This document shows positions 46,233 through 55,504 of a stretch of DNA of 64,000 nt, piece after piece. Source of the DNA: Gimesia fumaroli (GTDB taxonomy: Bacteria > Planctomycetota > Planctomycetia > Planctomycetales > Planctomycetaceae); NCBI RefSeq assembly GCF_007754425.1, contig NZ_CP037452.1, positions 3,075,164 through 3,139,163 of the forward strand. Direction: 5' to 3'. Both the position numbers and the translations under genes were made by a program. The number at the start of each line of letters is the position of its first letter. The first letter of the stretch is position 1. The notes beneath the pieces were generated by a model, which searched no databases, was not told the origin of the DNA, and saw only the letters and a program-made list of their open reading frames with translations.

Positions 46233-47252
46233 CTAATCAAGAACCCGCATCCTGTGGAACGGTCTGATAATATGCGTGACAACTCCTTTCAGATGTGATT
46301 CAGGAACGGCATAAGAGGCGCGGTTGGGGGCTCCTTCTTTCCATGTGCGTGAGTCAGCGGAGCGGGCCGAGAAGTCACCGAGTACGAAAAATTCATCATC
46401 TCCCAGTTGTGCGGGCCGTTCGGGGGAGCCCCACAGTGGTTGTCCGGGCCCGTCTTCCATTTCAGTATGATACTTCAGTCCTTGCAGCGAAGTCGGCGGA
46501 GTCAGTTTCTTGCCATCGGCATAGATCGCTCCATCTTGGATGGTGATTTTCTCTCCCGGTAATCCCACCAGGCGTTTCGTTAGCAGGATAGACGGCGAGT
46601 ATGGGTGTTGAAAGACTGCCAGATCCCACCGCTCCGGTTTCCGAAGTTTGGCGACAAGAATCTCATCATCGGGGTACGTTTCAGAATCAGCATCCGAAAC
46701 TTTCGCTTCATGAAAATGATCGCAAATCATTAACTGTGGAAGTAAACCTTTAGTCGGATCGTGGGCTGCGTAATAACTGGTGGCTCCGCATTCAGGGCAG
46801 ACGCCTCGATGATGGGGCCCTAAAATGGTCGCAGCCATTGCATTAGAGGGCAGCGAGTACGTCTCAAATAAATAGGGACGCACCACAAACTGTAAAACCC
46901 CCAGAATCAACATTGATGTAAAGAGAGTGGGGATTCATGCTTTGAAAGCTTGTTTAAAAGAGATTTGATGGAAATATGAGATCAACTGACATGAGAAATA
47001 GAAAGTAATAAAGACTCTCAGTGCGGAAGCTCCCACTGCAAAAGAAGGTGCATAAGCAGAAATCAGCATCTTCAGTGTCCAGAGAACTCCAGCCACACAG
47101 GACACAAAAGCGGTCGTCAGCAAAACACGGCGGACGCTGATCTCCGGTGCCTGGGCCCAATGGAGACCCAAAAAGAGTAAAGTCGCCCACAAGATAATCG
47201 AAAGCAGAAGCAATCCGAGGAGTATTGCAAGAGGGAAAAACGTTGTAAACAT
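46233..47252 (-). pseudogene. Signal peptidase I-like gene interrupted by an in-frame TGA
   Basis: Two open frames, 47252-46935 (a two- to three-helix membrane part) and 46913-46233 (S26 peptidase part), are in the same frame and separated only by one TGA at 46937-46935 and eight sense codons (IPTLFTSM). The joined protein of about 339 positions looks like one membrane signal peptidase. The dyad lysine motif TKRLVGLPGE is present, and a CPECG...CDHFH zinc-like insert follows the catalytic box. The box itself reads PSNAMAATI where classical enzymes have S-x-S-M, so the usual nucleophilic serine is alanine. Either a decayed copy, a sequencing error (TGG to TGA) or two separately translated pieces. 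Confidence 0.65.
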
Positions 47253-47504
47253 GGAACGCCAGAATCGATGTAAGAGTGAAAAGGGGTTTAGAAAGCGTCA
47301 TTGTGGCATCGTAACGATCACGTCGTTTGAGCAGAGGTATCGTGGTATGCAACTGCTACATTAGCTCGTTGCGAAATGAATTTACAGTGTGGGGAGAAGA
47401 TTAAATCGATATCAGCAAACGAAATAGTAGAAGTCTCTACTTTGCTGAAATTGATGCTTGATAATAAGATGTGTTACCGGTTCTAAATCAGATTCAGACT
47501 GGCG

Positions 47505-48239
47505 ATGAGCACTACTATGACGACGATTAACGAAATTAACCAATCTCATAAGAAATTTGCAGCGGCCCAGAATGATGAGAAGCTGCTTTCTCAGTACGTT
47601 GACCTCGCCCTTCCACAATGCCTACTGGCACTTACTGAATTGGAAGGCCGATTGACTGATATTGGTTATCCCGTTCAAACACTGATCATCGATCCTGCCT
47701 TGGATCAAGATCAAAAAATATCACAGATAGAAGCAATCACAAATCGCCGTGTGCCTGCAGTATTGAAACGGTTGTGGCAGACGATTGGCGGGATCTCGTT
47801 CGTTGATCTGGAAGACTACTCTCATTACGAATTCTGGGAAGAACTGGGGATCAAAGGTGCCCAAGGGTTCTGCGATGGTGTCTATGTAGAGTCCTGTAGC
47901 CAGGAGTGGTTGGCATACACGATTGATGATTTCGAAGTCTGCAAAGCCGACCATGCAGAATCTGAATTTGTTTATACTTTTGCTCCCGATGGATACCACA
48001 AAGACGACATTTCCGGCGGGTCTCCCTATGGACTGTCTGAAAACGACTGGTTGCCTGCCGTCCTGGATTTTCGGTGGGCTGGTTTTAAGACCCCTGACAG
48101 TGCACCATCCCAGTCACTCGATTTTCTGGGATATCTGCGGACATCAATCTTGGAATGTGGCGGGTTTCCGGGTTTACTCGGACATCCAAAATTCGAACCG
48201 ATTCGAGAACAACTGGTAGCAGGTCTGCCTCTCTTTTAA
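47505..48239 (+). CDS. SMI1/KNR4 (SUKH) family protein
   Basis: Residues 60-120 show the SUKH core: SQIEAITNRRVPAVLKRLWQTIGGISFVDL, followed by acidic and aromatic segments, and a typical PPxxxLGYL-like DFLGYLRTSI near the end. SUKH proteins are mostly immunity proteins of contact-dependent or polymorphic toxins, or protein-interaction modules. It is monocistronic. The surrounding genes are short and of accessory type. The toxin partner is not seen. Confidence 0.72.
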   Translation: MSTTMTTINEINQSHKKFAAAQNDEKLLSQYVDLALPQCLLALTELEGRLTDIGYPVQTLIIDPALDQDQKISQIEAITNRRVPAVLKRLWQTIGGISFVDLEDYSHYEFWEELGIKGAQGFCDGVYVESCSQEWLAYTIDDFEVCKADHAESEFVYTFAPDGYHKDDISGGSPYGLSENDWLPAVLDFRWAGFKTPDSAPSQSLDFLGYLRTSILECGGFPGLLGHPKFEPIREQLVAGLPLF

Positions 48240-48280
48240 GCTAATCAAAGTGTCGCCTTTCATTCTCCCAGCTGGAATCA

Positions 48281-48300
48281 TTTCGTGTTTTTCGTGGTAG
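48281..48300 (+). repeat. 20-bp dispersed repeat, copy 1
   Basis: TTTCGTGTTTTTCGTGGTAG, identical to 55584-55603. Both copies lie just outside a gene end. A weaker relative (TTTTGTGGTAG) is near 45620. Confidence 0.6.
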
Positions 48301-48329
48301 AAAAAATCCGTGCCACGCTGACTGAAAAA

Positions 48330-48578
48330 TCAGTCAGGAGTAGCCAGGTAGTCAATCTCCTTCAGAATTTCATTGTATACTGCAGTATTATATTCCGCAT
48401 TCGTTTTGATCAATTCATTCAGCTCATCGCGTGCTTTCTGTAAAACTTCGATGGGTGCATTCAGATCGAACGTGTCCGCTTTTGAGGGTAAAGAATAAAT
48501 CCGTTCCACCAGCTCAGCGTCCAGGTCAGTCAAATCGGCAATCGTATAGGCTGCCATTTGTGATATTTTGAATCTCAT
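48330..48578 (-). CDS. Small hypothetical protein, 82 residues
   Basis: Acidic, probably all-helical protein (DAELVERIYSLPSKAD...VLQKARDELNELIKTN). No signal peptide or motif I recognise. Good coding look and no better frame in the region. It lies in the accessory stretch with immunity-like genes. Confidence 0.55.
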   Translation of the reverse strand: MRFKISQMAAYTIADLTDLDAELVERIYSLPSKADTFDLNAPIEVLQKARDELNELIKTNAEYNTAVYNEILKEIDYLATPD

Positions 48579-48673
48579 TGGATTGAAATCACTTTAGTAA
48601 ACAGGTTCGATCCTGATTCGAGGTTGGTCTGAATCATAGAAAACGATTTTGTGCTGTTCGTCGTCGTCAAAAA

Positions 48674-49117
48674 TCAGAACAGCCCCACGCGTCTGAGAAC
48701 CTGGTAAGGGCTGTAGCGATGGTATCTCCTCCCACTATCTTTAGACCATGCCCAGCGGCAGACGACCTTGCCCGTTTGATCCAAGGCGACCGTTGCACCT
48801 GCATCGCCCCGTTTCCAGATGCACATTGTATATTTTTGAGGCGTTCCATACTTCGTCGCCTTTTCATTCTCCGCCGCGAGCATCATTGTCGGGTTGACAA
48901 TCACCCCTTTCGAATTCGAAGTGGTATCGGGAGGAGTCCCCATCAGCGTGTCTATTTCATCCTTAGAAATTCCCAGAGGAATCCGAGCGACCATCGACTC
49001 AAGTTGCGAAACTTCATGGGTTCGACTGTGTTTATTGTAGATAGCGGCTTTCATCAGTAACAGATAGCAGGAGACTGAGACGAACACGATCAGATATTTT
49101 TTGAGAGATGATTTCAT
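48674..49117 (-). CDS. Membrane-anchored BamE/SmpA-like small protein
   Basis: An N-terminal anchor (YLIVFVSVSCYLLLMKAAIY) is followed by a region with IPLGISKDEIDTLMGTPPD, the helix-turn phrase of the BamE/SmpA-OmlA fold, and strands MCIWKRGDAGATVALDQTGKVVCRW. Such modules occur in envelope-assembly lipoproteins and in many small planctomycete proteins. There is no lipobox. Function unknown. Confidence 0.6.
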   Translation of the reverse strand: MKSSLKKYLIVFVSVSCYLLLMKAAIYNKHSRTHEVSQLESMVARIPLGISKDEIDTLMGTPPDTTSNSKGVIVNPTMMLAAENEKATKYGTPQKYTMCIWKRGDAGATVALDQTGKVVCRWAWSKDSGRRYHRYSPYQVLRRVGLF

Positions 49118-49152
49118 TGATCAATCCTGTTTTTGATCCTGCGCTCACTGGT

Positions 49153-49302
49153 TTACGAATAGGAAGAAGTGACAAGAAATTGTTTCATCCTTGATTCAGA
49201 ATACGCTTCTGAAATAGAATTGTGTAATGAAATGTACACAAGATCAATGCGGTCATAAATCCCAAAATAGAAAACGAGCAACAGAATGACACAAATTCCC
49301 AC
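49153..49302 (-). CDS. Possible tiny membrane protein, 49 residues
   Basis: From a GTG codon: a hydrophobic helix (ICVILLLVFYFGIY) and a short polar tail ending VTSSYS. It lies 35 bp upstream of the BamE-like gene in the same orientation and overlaps the divergent esterase start by 17 bp. The amino-acid pattern looks protein-like, but nothing else supports it. Confidence 0.3.
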   Translation of the reverse strand: MGICVILLLVFYFGIYDRIDLVYISLHNSISEAYSESRMKQFLVTSSYS

Positions 49303-50362
49303 AGTTCGATTTGGTTTACGAATTCTCGTTTTATGCACGATGGTGATGCTGTCCTGTCATGGGGGTATCGCCGCAGACAAACCGCAGCCTGATGCACAGC
49401 TGCAGAAATTATTAAAGCGATTTCCCGCTGCCGACAAAAACAAAGACGGCATCCTGACCCGCACCGAAGCACGAGAATACCGCGACAAGATTCGAGGTTC
49501 CCAGGCCAAAGCCGTCAAGCCGACCTACGCGGATGTGAAGTACGGCGATCACCCGCGCAATGTTCTGGATTTCTATCAGGCCAAGTCCGACAAACCGACG
49601 CCATTGGTGATCTACATTCACGGCGGCGGCTTTGTGGGTGGCAGCAAGCGGATTCACCCCCGTCAGCTCCAGCTTTTTCTCGATGCCGGCATGAGCGTTG
49701 CCGCGATTCACTATCGCTTTATTGATGGGAAAAACGTGCTGCTTCCCGAACCGCAACGCGACGGTGCGCGGGCCGTGCAGTTTCTTCGCAGCAAAGCACA
49801 GGAGTGGAACATTGATCCAAAACGAGTCGCCTGTTACGGCGGTTCCGCCGGCGCCGGGATTTCGATGTGGATCGGCTTTCATGATGATCTGGCTGATCCC
49901 AACAGCGACGACCCGGTGAAGCGCCAGTCGACCCGCATTCAGGCCATCGGCACCATGGGCGGTCAAAGCACCTACGATCCGATCAAAATCAAAGCACTGG
50001 TCGGCGGCCGGGCCTGGGAGCATCGTTCCATCTTCAAAGCCTATGGTGTCACGACTGCAAAAGAGGCATTAAACCCCACGCCGGAACAACAGAAACGCTA
50101 CGACGAGTCGTCCGCAATCACGCACCTGACCAAAGATGATCCGCCGCTCTACATGATCTACAGCGAAGCCGACGGCCCCCTGCCCGAAAACGCCCGCCCC
50201 GGCCAGGGTATCCATCACCCCAACTTCGGCCGCGATCTGGTCAAGAAGATGAACGAGCTCCAGATCGAAAACGTCTTCGTCTACACCCCCAAAGCGAAAG
50301 GCCGCGACCCCAACCGCGAAATGCTGGAGTTCTTTCAGAAACAGTTTGCGAAGGCGAAATAA
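49286..50362 (+). CDS. Secreted alpha/beta hydrolase (BD-FAE-like esterase) with an EF-hand
   Basis: After a signal peptide comes one EF-hand loop (DKNKDGILTRTE) and then an alpha/beta hydrolase with oxyanion motif YIHGGGFVGGSKR, nucleophile elbow CYGGSAGAG and late PLYMIYSEADG. This fits carbohydrate or xylan esterases of the BD-FAE group. The last 53 bases before its final three codons recur exactly at 55505-55557, beyond the three-gene segment that follows. No operon partner on the same strand upstream. Confidence 0.87.
   Translation: MTQIPTVRFGLRILVLCTMVMLSCHGGIAADKPQPDAQLQKLLKRFPAADKNKDGILTRTEAREYRDKIRGSQAKAVKPTYADVKYGDHPRNVLDFYQAKSDKPTPLVIYIHGGGFVGGSKRIHPRQLQLFLDAGMSVAAIHYRFIDGKNVLLPEPQRDGARAVQFLRSKAQEWNIDPKRVACYGGSAGAGISMWIGFHDDLADPNSDDPVKRQSTRIQAIGTMGGQSTYDPIKIKALVGGRAWEHRSIFKAYGVTTAKEALNPTPEQQKRYDESSAITHLTKDDPPLYMIYSEADGPLPENARPGQGIHHPNFGRDLVKKMNELQIENVFVYTPKAKGRDPNREMLEFFQKQFAKAK
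50300..50352 (+). repeat. 53-bp direct repeat, left copy (esterase 3' end)
   Basis: Begins GGCCGCGACCCCAACCGCG and ends CAGTTTGCGAA; every base matches 55505-55557. The copies are 5205 bp apart and enclose the GYF, DUF1559 and EF-hand genes. Confidence 0.92.
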
Positions 50363-50510
50363 GTTTGGAATCTTGAAAAGGTCGTTTTGACTGGTGATCT
50401 CTACTTTTGTATTTTTCATCTGGATATTGCGTTCACTCGTTATGTACAATAGGATAGATTGATTGTGCTCGAAATGATCATTTTTAGTTCTAGTGGACCG
50501 ATATACTTAG

Positions 50511-51656
50511 ATGGCGAGCGACTGGTATTTTAAGCAGGGTGATCAGGAGCGGGGACCTTTCACTTTTCGTGACCTGGTTGAAATGGTGCGTGAAGAGAAG
50601 TTATCTCCCGAGACTCCTGTTCGCCCGCATTATCTGGACGAATGGCAGCGAGCAGATGCCATCGTTGGTTTATTTCATATGGCGCGGCGGGATCCGGCGA
50701 CTCTGCCTCCTGTTGAGAGTTTGATTTCTGAATCAGCTGATGAAGCCGACCTGGATTCCTTTCTGGCTGATTCCAGTGAAACAGAGACCACTCTTCCAGA
50801 TCAGGATGCGGAAAAACCGGGATGGCTCAGACGGCTGCTTTCATTACGGAGCAGTAAGATTCCCCCGGTTCAGGTCGATGCTCACCCTGTCGATGCTCAC
50901 CAGGAGATTGACGTCGATCTCAGCCTTCCTGTGGCAGAGAGTTCTGCTCCAGACTCTGATTTCCAAACCGATTCATTGCTGGAAGAAATCCCTCTTGATG
51001 AGCTATCGGTTGCAGGGACAGCCGGTGATCCGAACGATGATGATGTTTCGACAGGCGCGTATTCAGACGAGACTTGGGCGTCGACAGTAAATGCAGCCGT
51101 TGAGCGGGTTGACGCACGCGCCCCAAAACAGGAAGAGCTGCCTCCTCCCCGGCAGCTCGTACCCGCTGGCAGTCTTTCTTTTCTGGAATCACCAATCTTT
51201 CGCAAGCTGATGTTTGCCTGTGCCATGATCCTGTGTGCCAGTGCCGGCATCTATGGCTTTGTGAGCTGGATGGGACAGGGCAAACTCTACTTTCCACTGA
51301 TCGGCGAGACCTCGCCACTGTTGTTTCTCGTTTATTCCGCCGGCTGTTTTCTGATAATCGCTATCCTGGGACCGTTGTTCGCCTATATCGCTTCGCCTTA
51401 TTTGCGTTTCGGGTACAAACTCGGTGCCGCCGTGGTGACAGCCAGTCTCACTGTGTTGTATCTGTTGAATTGGTCAGAGCAACAGAGCATGATTTTTCCT
51501 TCGCGGAAACCGACGGAAGCAAAACTGGTTTTCCCGATCATGGGAGAATGCTCCGAATTTGGCTACTGGATGTACTTTGTGGATGTTGTAATTTTTGTTG
51601 CTGTTCTGACCTATTTTGCCGCCTGGTGGCTGGAGTCCCATGCTGATGAAGTGTAA
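50511..51656 (+). CDS. GYF_2-domain membrane protein
   Basis: The N-terminal GYF_2 domain (WYFKQGDQERGPFTFRDLVEMV...SPETPVRP) is a peptide-binding module common in planctomycete membrane proteins. A long acidic Ser/Asp/Glu-rich linker with no structure follows (about 65-205), then four transmembrane helices (about 230-380). Its 3' end overlaps the start of the DUF1559 gene, so the two are co-expressed. Confidence 0.78.
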   Translation: MASDWYFKQGDQERGPFTFRDLVEMVREEKLSPETPVRPHYLDEWQRADAIVGLFHMARRDPATLPPVESLISESADEADLDSFLADSSETETTLPDQDAEKPGWLRRLLSLRSSKIPPVQVDAHPVDAHQEIDVDLSLPVAESSAPDSDFQTDSLLEEIPLDELSVAGTAGDPNDDDVSTGAYSDETWASTVNAAVERVDARAPKQEELPPPRQLVPAGSLSFLESPIFRKLMFACAMILCASAGIYGFVSWMGQGKLYFPLIGETSPLLFLVYSAGCFLIIAILGPLFAYIASPYLRFGYKLGAAVVTASLTVLYLLNWSEQQSMIFPSRKPTEAKLVFPIMGECSEFGYWMYFVDVVIFVAVLTYFAAWWLESHADEV

Positions 51657-52734
51657 GCAGCGTTTTGCCGATATTGTGAAGATGGCTCCTCATTCAAAAT
51701 CGTTTCGCCGGAGGAATGGTTATACAATCATAGAACTCCTGGTCGTGACTGCGGTGATCAGTATTTTAATTGCGCTGGCGCTGCCGGCTGTTCAATCAGC
51801 ACGTAACTCCGCCCGACAGCTCCAATGCTTAAACAATATGCGTAATGCAGGCCTTGGAATTATACAGGCCACCGACACTGCCAGTCGGTTTCCTGCCTGT
51901 GGGTATTACGGTGATGGAACGCCGGGCACCGTTGGTTCTTTTCGAAGTTGGGTTGTAGAAATCCTGCCGTTTATTGATCAGTCGAATCTTTATAATCAAT
52001 GGGATTTCGATAAACATTACCTGGACCCTGTGAATGCCCCTCTGGCAGAAACCTATATTCCCGTCTTAACGTGTGCAGATGATATCAGCGTTGTACCCGG
52101 CCAGGGCAATCTGTCTTACGTCGTCAACAGTGGTGTCGGCTTTTCTGCTCTGATTGGCGGCATACACGATTGTCCGATAGGTCCAAGAAGTGGAAAACTG
52201 GACCTGAACGGAAATGGGATTACCTGTAACCATTCGACCAATGGGGATGGAACGCCCTCCGATCGCGAACTGTTTTTCCAGATGGGACTCTTTTTTAACG
52301 AAACCTGGAAAGGGGAAACTCGAGCGAAACGCCATCACACTATGGCCGGTCTCACCGATGGTGCTTCGAATACCCTGCTGATTTCTGAAAATATTCGCAC
52401 AGGCTATAATCCCGCTCGATCGCAATCCAACTGGGCTTCTCCTAATCCTTATCTGACCAGTTTTTATATCGGATATCCCTGTCTCAACGGCACCTGCTCT
52501 GAGGGCAATGTAGATTATAATCTCGCAAATTCAGGTACGAGCGCGATCAATGGCGGCCTGGATCAGCCTGAAGGGAGTTCGCCTTTTCCCAGCTCATTAC
52601 ACAAAGGTGGCGTCAATGCAGGGTACTGTGATGGTCACTTCCAGTTCCTTTCTGAAAATATTGATGGAAAGGTTTATGCCGCGCTCATGAGCCCTCAGGG
52701 ACAGGCGTTGGATGGGACGCCGTTAGAGCAATAG
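51640..52734 (+). CDS. DUF1559 pseudopilin-like protein
   Basis: A prepilin-type leader with NGYTIIELLVVTAVISILIALALPAVQSARNSARQLQC is followed by the DUF1559 globular domain with NNMRNAGLGI, DGASNTLLISENI and the closing H-KGGVNAGYCDGHFQFLSENID. Planctomycete genomes hold dozens of these proteins; they resemble type II secretion/type IV pilus minor pilins. The start is chosen at the ATG after TGGAGT, overlapping the previous gene by 17 bp; an ATG 14 codons later is also possible. Confidence 0.85.
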   Translation: MLMKCKQRFADIVKMAPHSKSFRRRNGYTIIELLVVTAVISILIALALPAVQSARNSARQLQCLNNMRNAGLGIIQATDTASRFPACGYYGDGTPGTVGSFRSWVVEILPFIDQSNLYNQWDFDKHYLDPVNAPLAETYIPVLTCADDISVVPGQGNLSYVVNSGVGFSALIGGIHDCPIGPRSGKLDLNGNGITCNHSTNGDGTPSDRELFFQMGLFFNETWKGETRAKRHHTMAGLTDGASNTLLISENIRTGYNPARSQSNWASPNPYLTSFYIGYPCLNGTCSEGNVDYNLANSGTSAINGGLDQPEGSSPFPSSLHKGGVNAGYCDGHFQFLSENIDGKVYAALMSPQGQALDGTPLEQ

Positions 52735-52859
52735 GGTATTTCTGGAAACGAGGAATCAGAAACTGTTTTCATGTGATGTGAGTCATTATTCACGACTGAT
52801 CATTCCATGGATAGATTAAGTCTCTTACTTGCTGTTATAAAAATAGAGCACAACATTGG

Positions 52860-55466
52860 ATGCGAGAAATGAAGCTTATGCCACGGACCTTTTCCCTGTT
52901 GATGATCTCCTCAAGATTCTTTCGCGTTACTGTATTCGTGGTGCTGATGGTATCACTTGGTACCGCCCCCCTTTCAGCACAAAACGAACCGGCTAAGGCA
53001 TCTCCCCAAAAAACGAACGTCCGGAAAGCATTCAATTCAAAAGCGCGCGAGCAGTTTGATCGGGCAAATACAAATGAAGATGATGTGCTGACTCAGGCTG
53101 AGTATCTTAAAACGCTCAGGCCTGAACATCAGAAAATCGGCAAGCGGGATTTTCTACTCTTCGACCGGAATCAAAACCAGTTGATGGAGTATGACGAATA
53201 TCTCTGTACCCCCTCCATCCCCCTGGAAGAGCGACTGATTCCGGACCCGGTGACCGATCGGGTACAGCAGTTTCTGAACGCACTGCAACAACGTTTTCAG
53301 AAGGGAGACCTGAACGCCGATGCTCAGCTTAGCGAGCAGGAGTTTCAGCAGGCCCGGTTCACAGCAACTCTCCCCGGACTGGCACTCACATCCTTCACTG
53401 ACTGGGACCGGGATCAAGATGGTCAGGTTTCTCAGCAGGACATACAGCTTCTGCTTGAAATTGCTTTTGGCGTGCGGGCGCCGGAAGGACAACTGCTGCG
53501 GGAACCTGGGGGCCGCGTGGTCAACTGGATGCTGTTCCGCCATCTGGATGAAGACCACAACAACCAGTTGAGTGTGAAAGAACTCAAGCCCCGGATCAAA
53601 GACGCGCAGCAGCTTCAGGAAGTCTTAAAAGAAGCCGACCAGAACAAGGATCAGCAGTTAAGTCTCGAAGAATGGAAAACAACAAAGCACTGCTGGATCG
53701 ACCCGGTGTATTACTTCAAACGCATTGATAAAAATTTCGACGCCCGACTCGATCCCGGTGAACTGGCCAATGATACCGGCTTTCACCGTGACCTGGCGCC
53801 CTACCTGATTCCCGCCTTTGATCGGGACGGCGACGGCGTGCTGACATTGTATGAATACCTGAATACGCCGATCACCAACCCGGTTGTGAAATGGCATGTC
53901 GAGCGAAAAGACAAAGACAATGACGGCACACTTTCAGCAGCCGAGTTCGACTGGGATATCGGCCTGTCGGCGCGCTCCCTCATTCATGAGTACTTCACCC
54001 TGCTGGACCAGGATCACAACCAGCGGCTCGATCAGCGGGAGTTCTTCTTCAACACCAATGCCAAGACGCCGCGCAAGCAGTTTGACCTGGCAGATAAGAA
54101 TCAGGACGGCGTACTGGATCAGACTGAGTATCTGGCTACGCTCAAACCCGAGCATCAACAGATTGGTGGACGGGACTTTCTGCTTTACGACCAGAATCAG
54201 AACCAGTTAATGGAGTATCGCGAATACCTCAGTGTTCCCGCCGTCCCCCTGGCGCAACGTGTGGTTCCTGATCCGGTCACCGATCAGGCACAAAAACTTT
54301 TGAACGCGCTCCTGCTGCGTTCCCGAAAGTGGGACCTTGACTCCGACGGCCAGCTCAGCATGCAGGAGTTTAGGGTTGGCTGGCCCACAGCGGCCATGCC
54401 CGGAATGGCTTTCGCATCAAGAATCAACTGGGATCGAAATCGAGATGGTCAGATTACCGAGGAGGAAATGCGGCTGATGCTCGAAATCGCTTATGGTGTG
54501 CGGACCCTGGATGGTCAACTGCTGCGGGAACCAGGAGGCCGCGTGGTCAACTGGATGCTGTTCGGCCACCTGGATCTTGACCACAACAGACGGCTGAGTG
54601 CGAGCGAACTCAAGGCCAAGTACAAAGACGCAGACCAGCTGTTAAAGCAGGCCGACCAGAATCAGGATCGGCAGTTAAGCCTCGAAGAATGGAAGACAAC
54701 GAAATATTGCTGGATTGACCCGGTGTATTACTTCAAACGGATTGACAAAAATTTCGATGCCCGACTTGATCCCTCTGAACTGGCAAGCGATGCCGGCTTC
54801 CACCGGGACCTGGCGCCCTACCTGATTCCCGCCTTTGATCGGGACGGCGACGGAGTGCTGACATTGTATGAATATCTGAATACGCCGATCACCAATCCCG
54901 TCATGAAATGGCATGTCGAGAAAAAAGACAGAGATCATGACGGCACTCTTTCGGTGAACGAGTTCAGCCGGGGGACGGGACTGGCGGGCCGCGCTCTCAT
55001 TAACGACTACTTCGCTCTGCTGGATCGAGATCACAACCAGCGGCTCGATAAACAGGAGTTTTTCCTGCAGATCGATCTGGTCAAAGCGCCGCGGGAAATC
55101 GTGTTTAAAGAGTTAGACAGTAACCAGGACCAGGGGCTTTCCTTTGATGAAATTTTTATCGCGACCAAAAATGTCATCAAACCCGGCGACGGCATTCCGT
55201 TCGAAAAAGTGATGTCGCATACCGAAGAAGAATTTAAACAATTAGATCTGGACCATGACAACCGGCTCAGTCTGGATGAGTTTAAAAAAGATCTGGCGGT
55301 GGTAGTGCTGCCTCCTTTTACCTACAACCCAAGATTAGCCAAGGATTTCAGAAAAACCGTTCCCGTTCCAGAATCGGATTACACGATCCTGGTTGTCATG
55401 CTGCTGAATATCCTGCTGGTGGGAGGCGTGGCCTTCTATTTTATCAGAGTCAAACTGAAAAAATGA
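52860..55466 (+). CDS. Large multi-EF-hand membrane protein with internal duplication
   Basis: 868 residues: signal peptide (about 1-42), more than ten EF-hand calcium loops (such as DRDGDGVLTLYE, DQDGQVSQQD, DRNRDGQITEEE, DHDGTLSVNE) and a C-terminal transmembrane helix (ILVVMLLNILLVGGVAFYFI) with a short basic tail. The middle consists of two tandem units of about 340 residues, still nearly identical in places down to DNA level. A secreted, membrane-tethered calcium-binding protein. Third gene of the segment bracketed by the 53-bp repeat. Ligand unknown. Confidence 0.85.
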   Translation: MREMKLMPRTFSLLMISSRFFRVTVFVVLMVSLGTAPLSAQNEPAKASPQKTNVRKAFNSKAREQFDRANTNEDDVLTQAEYLKTLRPEHQKIGKRDFLLFDRNQNQLMEYDEYLCTPSIPLEERLIPDPVTDRVQQFLNALQQRFQKGDLNADAQLSEQEFQQARFTATLPGLALTSFTDWDRDQDGQVSQQDIQLLLEIAFGVRAPEGQLLREPGGRVVNWMLFRHLDEDHNNQLSVKELKPRIKDAQQLQEVLKEADQNKDQQLSLEEWKTTKHCWIDPVYYFKRIDKNFDARLDPGELANDTGFHRDLAPYLIPAFDRDGDGVLTLYEYLNTPITNPVVKWHVERKDKDNDGTLSAAEFDWDIGLSARSLIHEYFTLLDQDHNQRLDQREFFFNTNAKTPRKQFDLADKNQDGVLDQTEYLATLKPEHQQIGGRDFLLYDQNQNQLMEYREYLSVPAVPLAQRVVPDPVTDQAQKLLNALLLRSRKWDLDSDGQLSMQEFRVGWPTAAMPGMAFASRINWDRNRDGQITEEEMRLMLEIAYGVRTLDGQLLREPGGRVVNWMLFGHLDLDHNRRLSASELKAKYKDADQLLKQADQNQDRQLSLEEWKTTKYCWIDPVYYFKRIDKNFDARLDPSELASDAGFHRDLAPYLIPAFDRDGDGVLTLYEYLNTPITNPVMKWHVEKKDRDHDGTLSVNEFSRGTGLAGRALINDYFALLDRDHNQRLDKQEFFLQIDLVKAPREIVFKELDSNQDQGLSFDEIFIATKNVIKPGDGIPFEKVMSHTEEEFKQLDLDHDNRLSLDEFKKDLAVVVLPPFTYNPRLAKDFRKTVPVPESDYTILVVMLLNILLVGGVAFYFIRVKLKK
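53051..55075 (+). repeat. Two tandem coding repeats of about 1.0 kb
   Basis: Unit 1 starts near 53051 and unit 2 near 54077. The offset is 1026 bases at the start and 1017 after a three-codon deletion in unit 2. Both contain GQLLREPGGRVVNWMLF, YCWIDPVYYF or its HCWIDPVYYF variant, and an identical 46-base run ending at 53836 and 54853. Confidence 0.85.
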
Positions 55467-55504
55467 TCGAAGACTTTTTTAGTCAATGCCTTCACTCCAA
55501 CTGC

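Noticed and set aside
46935..46937. TGA as a selenocysteine codon
   Set aside because: The join lies in a membrane segment with a Trp-like context, no selenocysteine-insertion hairpin was evident just after it, and signal peptidases do not use selenocysteine.
49185..49472. Antisense frame across the esterase start
   Set aside because: It runs against a well-supported signal peptide and EF-hand coding sequence and lacks its own support.
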